Assembly (NCBI GenBank): GCA_019155185.1
Contig: CM032807.1
Location: 12,304,700-12,368,699 of the forward strand
Length of the DNA: 64,000 bases
Origin: Beaufortia kweichowensis
Taxonomy: Eukaryota; Chordata; Actinopteri; Cypriniformes; Gastromyzontidae
Reading direction: 5' to 3'
Numbering within the stretch: the first letter of the stretch is position 1; every line of letters begins with the position of its first letter. The notes beneath the pieces are model-generated. The model did not search any database. It was not told the DNA's origin and saw only the letters and a program-made list of their open reading frames with translations. This document shows positions 61,601 to 64,000 of this stretch, piece after piece. A program made the position numbers and the translations under genes.

Positions 61601-61784
61601 TTTTTATAAATACATTGTATTTTTATACTTTGCAGTTGCATATAATGCACAAGAATCACCTTCAAAATGTTTTATTCTCAAGCAATAACCTTGTACCTTT
61701 TGCGGAGAACGATGTGGTAGTCAGAACTGTGCAGGCTGGTGACGGACACGTAGGGCAACTCAAATTCTTGCAGTTTTCTCACGT
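55665..61784 (-). CDS. snx17: SNX17 sorting nexin, C-terminal nine exons; one exon is 1 nt short
   Basis: Exons on the - strand: 61697-61784, 60114-60183, 59135-59226, 58744-58947, 56770-56895, 56363-56440, 56033-56107, 55896-55937 and 55665-55784 (stop 55665-55667). SNX17 binds NPxY/NxxY motifs in cargo such as LRP1 and integrins on early endosomes and recycles them through Retriever and the CCC complex. Visible are the end of FERM-like F1/F2 (VRKLQEFELPYVSVTSLHSS), YWDTAYDSDVMDDRVGLNLL, DIERGWILVNKDQHRQLKSL, the F3 region (RMRCWRVTSS; LELAFEYLMSKDRLQWVTIT) and the C-terminus FEGIGDDDL, whose last Leu in human is needed for Retriever binding. Exon 59135-59226 is 92 nt where human has 31 codons (93 nt); its end reads in one frame to GAAAAGGC and in another from TCAAAGAAAGAG, so one base appears missing. 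PX and early FERM exons lie right of 64,000. Confidence 0.93.
59338..60026 (+). mobile_element. Internally deleted PIF/Harbinger-type element, 689 bp
   Basis: The terminal inverted repeats start TGCCTGGCTCACACTACAGG and end CCTGTAGTGTGAGCCAGGCA, flanked by a TTA target duplication on both sides (59335-59337 and 60027-60029). TTA/TAA duplications are typical of PIF/Harbinger. Inside, 59679-59765 reads HRWTAEMEEQLVEMWQQHDC in one frame, ending in a stop at 59763-59765. This resembles the start of the Myb/SANT-like (MADF) DNA-binding protein of Harbinger elements. An upstream ATG at 59645 is one base out of that frame, so the reading frame is broken. No transposase is present. It lies in an snx17 intron. 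Confidence 0.8.
60240..60480. repeat. Interspersed repeat, copy 2
   Basis: Contains GTCACATCCATAACAAATG, TTTTTGATATCTGGACTCTA and TCAACAGGGCTAACAGCC, matching 46849-46990 over its right part. The left part (TGAGCACATCTCTGTTCTAA) is not in the other copy. In an snx17 intron. Confidence 0.55.
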
Positions 61785-64000
61785 CTGTGGCACCATAGGA
61801 GGTTAGAGACATTTCATCGAGGGAATGAGAGACCAGATGAAATGTATGAGTGTCTTCAGACTCAAGGACATTTGGACAGTAATAACAATGACAACAAACA
61901 AAGTGAGAAGGAGGAGAGTCCATCTGGCTAAAGCCGTAGAGGCCACAAAAACATGTTTATCACTTTGTGTGAAAGAAAAGGAGGGACATAAGGAGGGAAT
62001 GAGGGACAGAATAAATTCTGCAGCTGTTAGAAAAGATGTTTTATCTAGAGTCAGGAAGGAAGGGGAAATGGGATTTAGAACGGAAATGGGCACTAGGGTT
62101 TTTAGAAACACTAAAAACAGGAGAGTGAAAAGAGACAAATCTATAGCAAAGTGCATGCCTTCACAACTTTTTCATTCTACTCTTTGTCTTACCATTTCAG
62201 TAGGCTGACATTAGACAGCATGTTAGGACAAGAATGATATTATTTGATAGGAGTGTCTTTTTAAAGCAATAAGCCATGAGAGGTCGTGTGTCACAGTAAA
62301 CTTATTAAGTGTATGGGGTAGAAGGGCAATAAGACAACATTATTAGCCAATACCTAAAAATACAATTGCACTGACAAGCACTGACATTCTAAACTATGCA
62401 CATGACTTTTTCTGTACAGTTGACATTTTATTCACACAATATTTCTCAAAAGGTTCGAGACTTTACACAGATTTTTTTCAAACAAAGGCTAAGCAAAAAT
62501 ATGCTTTTTTAGTTTCGATTGTTCAGTTTCAGGTTCCAGAATTTTGTTGGTTTGCCTTTTACCAGATGAAGCGGATCACACTACCTTTCGTGGCTTGTTG
62601 TTAACACATGATAAAAACAGCAACCATATTGATTAACAATTATATTAACAAATAGTACCTCCACCAAACAATAAAGTTTATTTTGTTTACTGTAGGCCGT
62701 TTGTGGTTGCCAAGCCACCCAAAATGTGGTATTTTTATTTTTTTTGTATTTAGTAATTTTATAAAGCAGTCAAACATGCTTCATCCAATCACAATTTAGA
62801 GTCAAAAACTCTTTTTTTATAGTACATAATCAGTATGTTTTTATAGATGGTTTGTATGGTGGTTGCATGTGGTTGTCACTGTAAAGATCTCTATAGACAC
62901 ATTCAGACGTCTTGACTGTGGTATGTTAAATATTCACAAGAACTGTAATATTTTCTATGGCTGCTCTGTAAAATGTGACGTCCAACAAAACTTCAAAATA
63001 AAGCAGTATTTTCTGTTGTCACAATTCGCCAGCCAGCCAAACATGTTTTTGGCACAAATCTCCTGGTCTACACCATCTGTCTGCCCAAAAACGTGTTCTC
63101 TTCTCTGGCTAATACATTTTTTGTCAAAAGCATATTACTGCCAAAAATGAGCAGGGCGCCAAGATGGGCTATTGGGGAGGATTCTTATGGGGACTGGTTT
63201 TCATCATATCTGACAAGAATTCTGCATTCAGGTGAGGATCTGGCAACCAGCTGAGTGGGAGGCACACTGCATGTTATTCCACAGAGACACGCAATGATTC
63301 TGTTCTAAAATCAGTTAAACAATGACAAGGCGTATAAAAAGGATTATGGGAAATTTCCATAAACAAACCGACAGCATTATATCTTGATAGGCAGAAGGCT
63401 GCCAGACATCTGTATCAGATCAGAGAATAGATGCCCACCAGTTTCAAGAACTGGACCAACTCTGATGTCTGAAGAATAATAATAATCCCTCTGCCAAAAT
63501 TCATCATTTGAAAGACTTACAGTTCCGTAACACACAAAAGACATCAGAAATGGGAACAAAATAACCAGGGAAAATGGCCTACTTCTTTACAATCCATTTA
63601 CCCAATGCAATGAACTAATGATGTGTATTGTGCAAGAAATGAAATAATCTAGGCTTCAGAAACTCATCTCATTTGTCCCTTGGGGGTATTCAAAGAAGAA
63701 TGATGTAGACATACTGGTCATTTAAGAAACTGCTGGAAGCCAGAACATTATCAAATATGAACTCAGCAAAGCTCAAACAACGCATTAAAGTGAGTGTAAA
63801 ATCTGTTTCGTTTTGGATGGAGCAAGTTATCTTATCTCTGCATTTCAGCCAATGTACAATTAATCAATACAGTGACAACCAATTTAAATATTGCTGCTGC
63901 TGCTTTTTTCCTGCCAGCTCTTATAAAAACACTGTTTATAATAGACTAAAGAAGAAGCAATACAGCACATCTACTTGCACTGAAACCTTGTTTATTTTTC
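61785..64000 (-). other. snx17 intron running off the window
   Basis: No further snx17 exon was found to the right of 61784; the preceding exon should end in a codon whose last two bases are AC. A 127-codon Lys/Arg-rich ORF at 61825-62208 on the + strand has no recognisable domain and I do not call it a gene. Confidence 0.55.

Noticed and set aside
61825..62208. 127-codon Lys/Arg-rich ORF on the + strand
   Set aside because: It is antisense within an snx17 intron, has no recognisable domain, and its composition follows the purine-rich strand.

Overview
This window is vertebrate nuclear DNA from a ray-finned fish, most likely a cyprinid relative of zebrafish or carp. The evidence is AT-rich, intron-heavy sequence with many short inverted-repeat elements of cyprinid type (ends like TTAAAGGGATAGTTCACCC), tRNA-derived and L2-type retroposon pieces, and multi-exon genes whose peptides resemble human orthologs. 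There is no prokaryotic, phage or CRISPR content. Exons were assembled by hand from GT/AG splice sites, codon phase and remembered human proteins. No database search was run.

Layout: (1) 1-4,092, + strand: the last three coding exons of an FNDC4-type fibronectin III membrane protein; the rest lies left of the window. (2) 8,333-30,133, - strand: a complete nine-exon LDLRAP1 (ARH) type clathrin adaptor of 285 aa, with an intron 1 of about 10.9 kb. (3) 32,090-42,035, - strand, with a probable 5' untranslated exon near 44,662: a complete nine-exon RNF19-type RBR ubiquitin ligase of 604 aa. (4) 46,321-52,077, + strand: complete ZNF513, four exons, 539 aa, eight C2H2 fingers. (5) 55,665-61,784, - strand: the last nine coding exons of SNX17; the N-terminal PX part lies right of the window. 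Genes 1 and 2 converge, 2 and 3 are in tandem, 3 and 4 are head to head, and 4 and 5 converge.

In human, FNDC4, ZNF513 and SNX17 sit together on 2p23.3, while LDLRAP1 and RNF19B are on 1p36-p35, RNF19B beside FNDC5. The block may therefore be the FNDC4-side copy of an ancient duplicated region that kept LDLRAP1 and RNF19 copies missing from mammals. The RNF19-like protein has Arg and Gln where RBR ligases carry the catalytic His and Glu, and the LDLRAP1-like protein lacks a recognisable LLDLE clathrin box.

Other points of interest are a strong-splice-site 29-nt microexon candidate in ldlrap1, an inverted repeat enclosing ldlrap1 exon 2, an 81-nt in-frame intron in znf513, and a one-base shortfall in an SNX17 exon. 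The rest is introns, untranslated regions and mobile-element debris.
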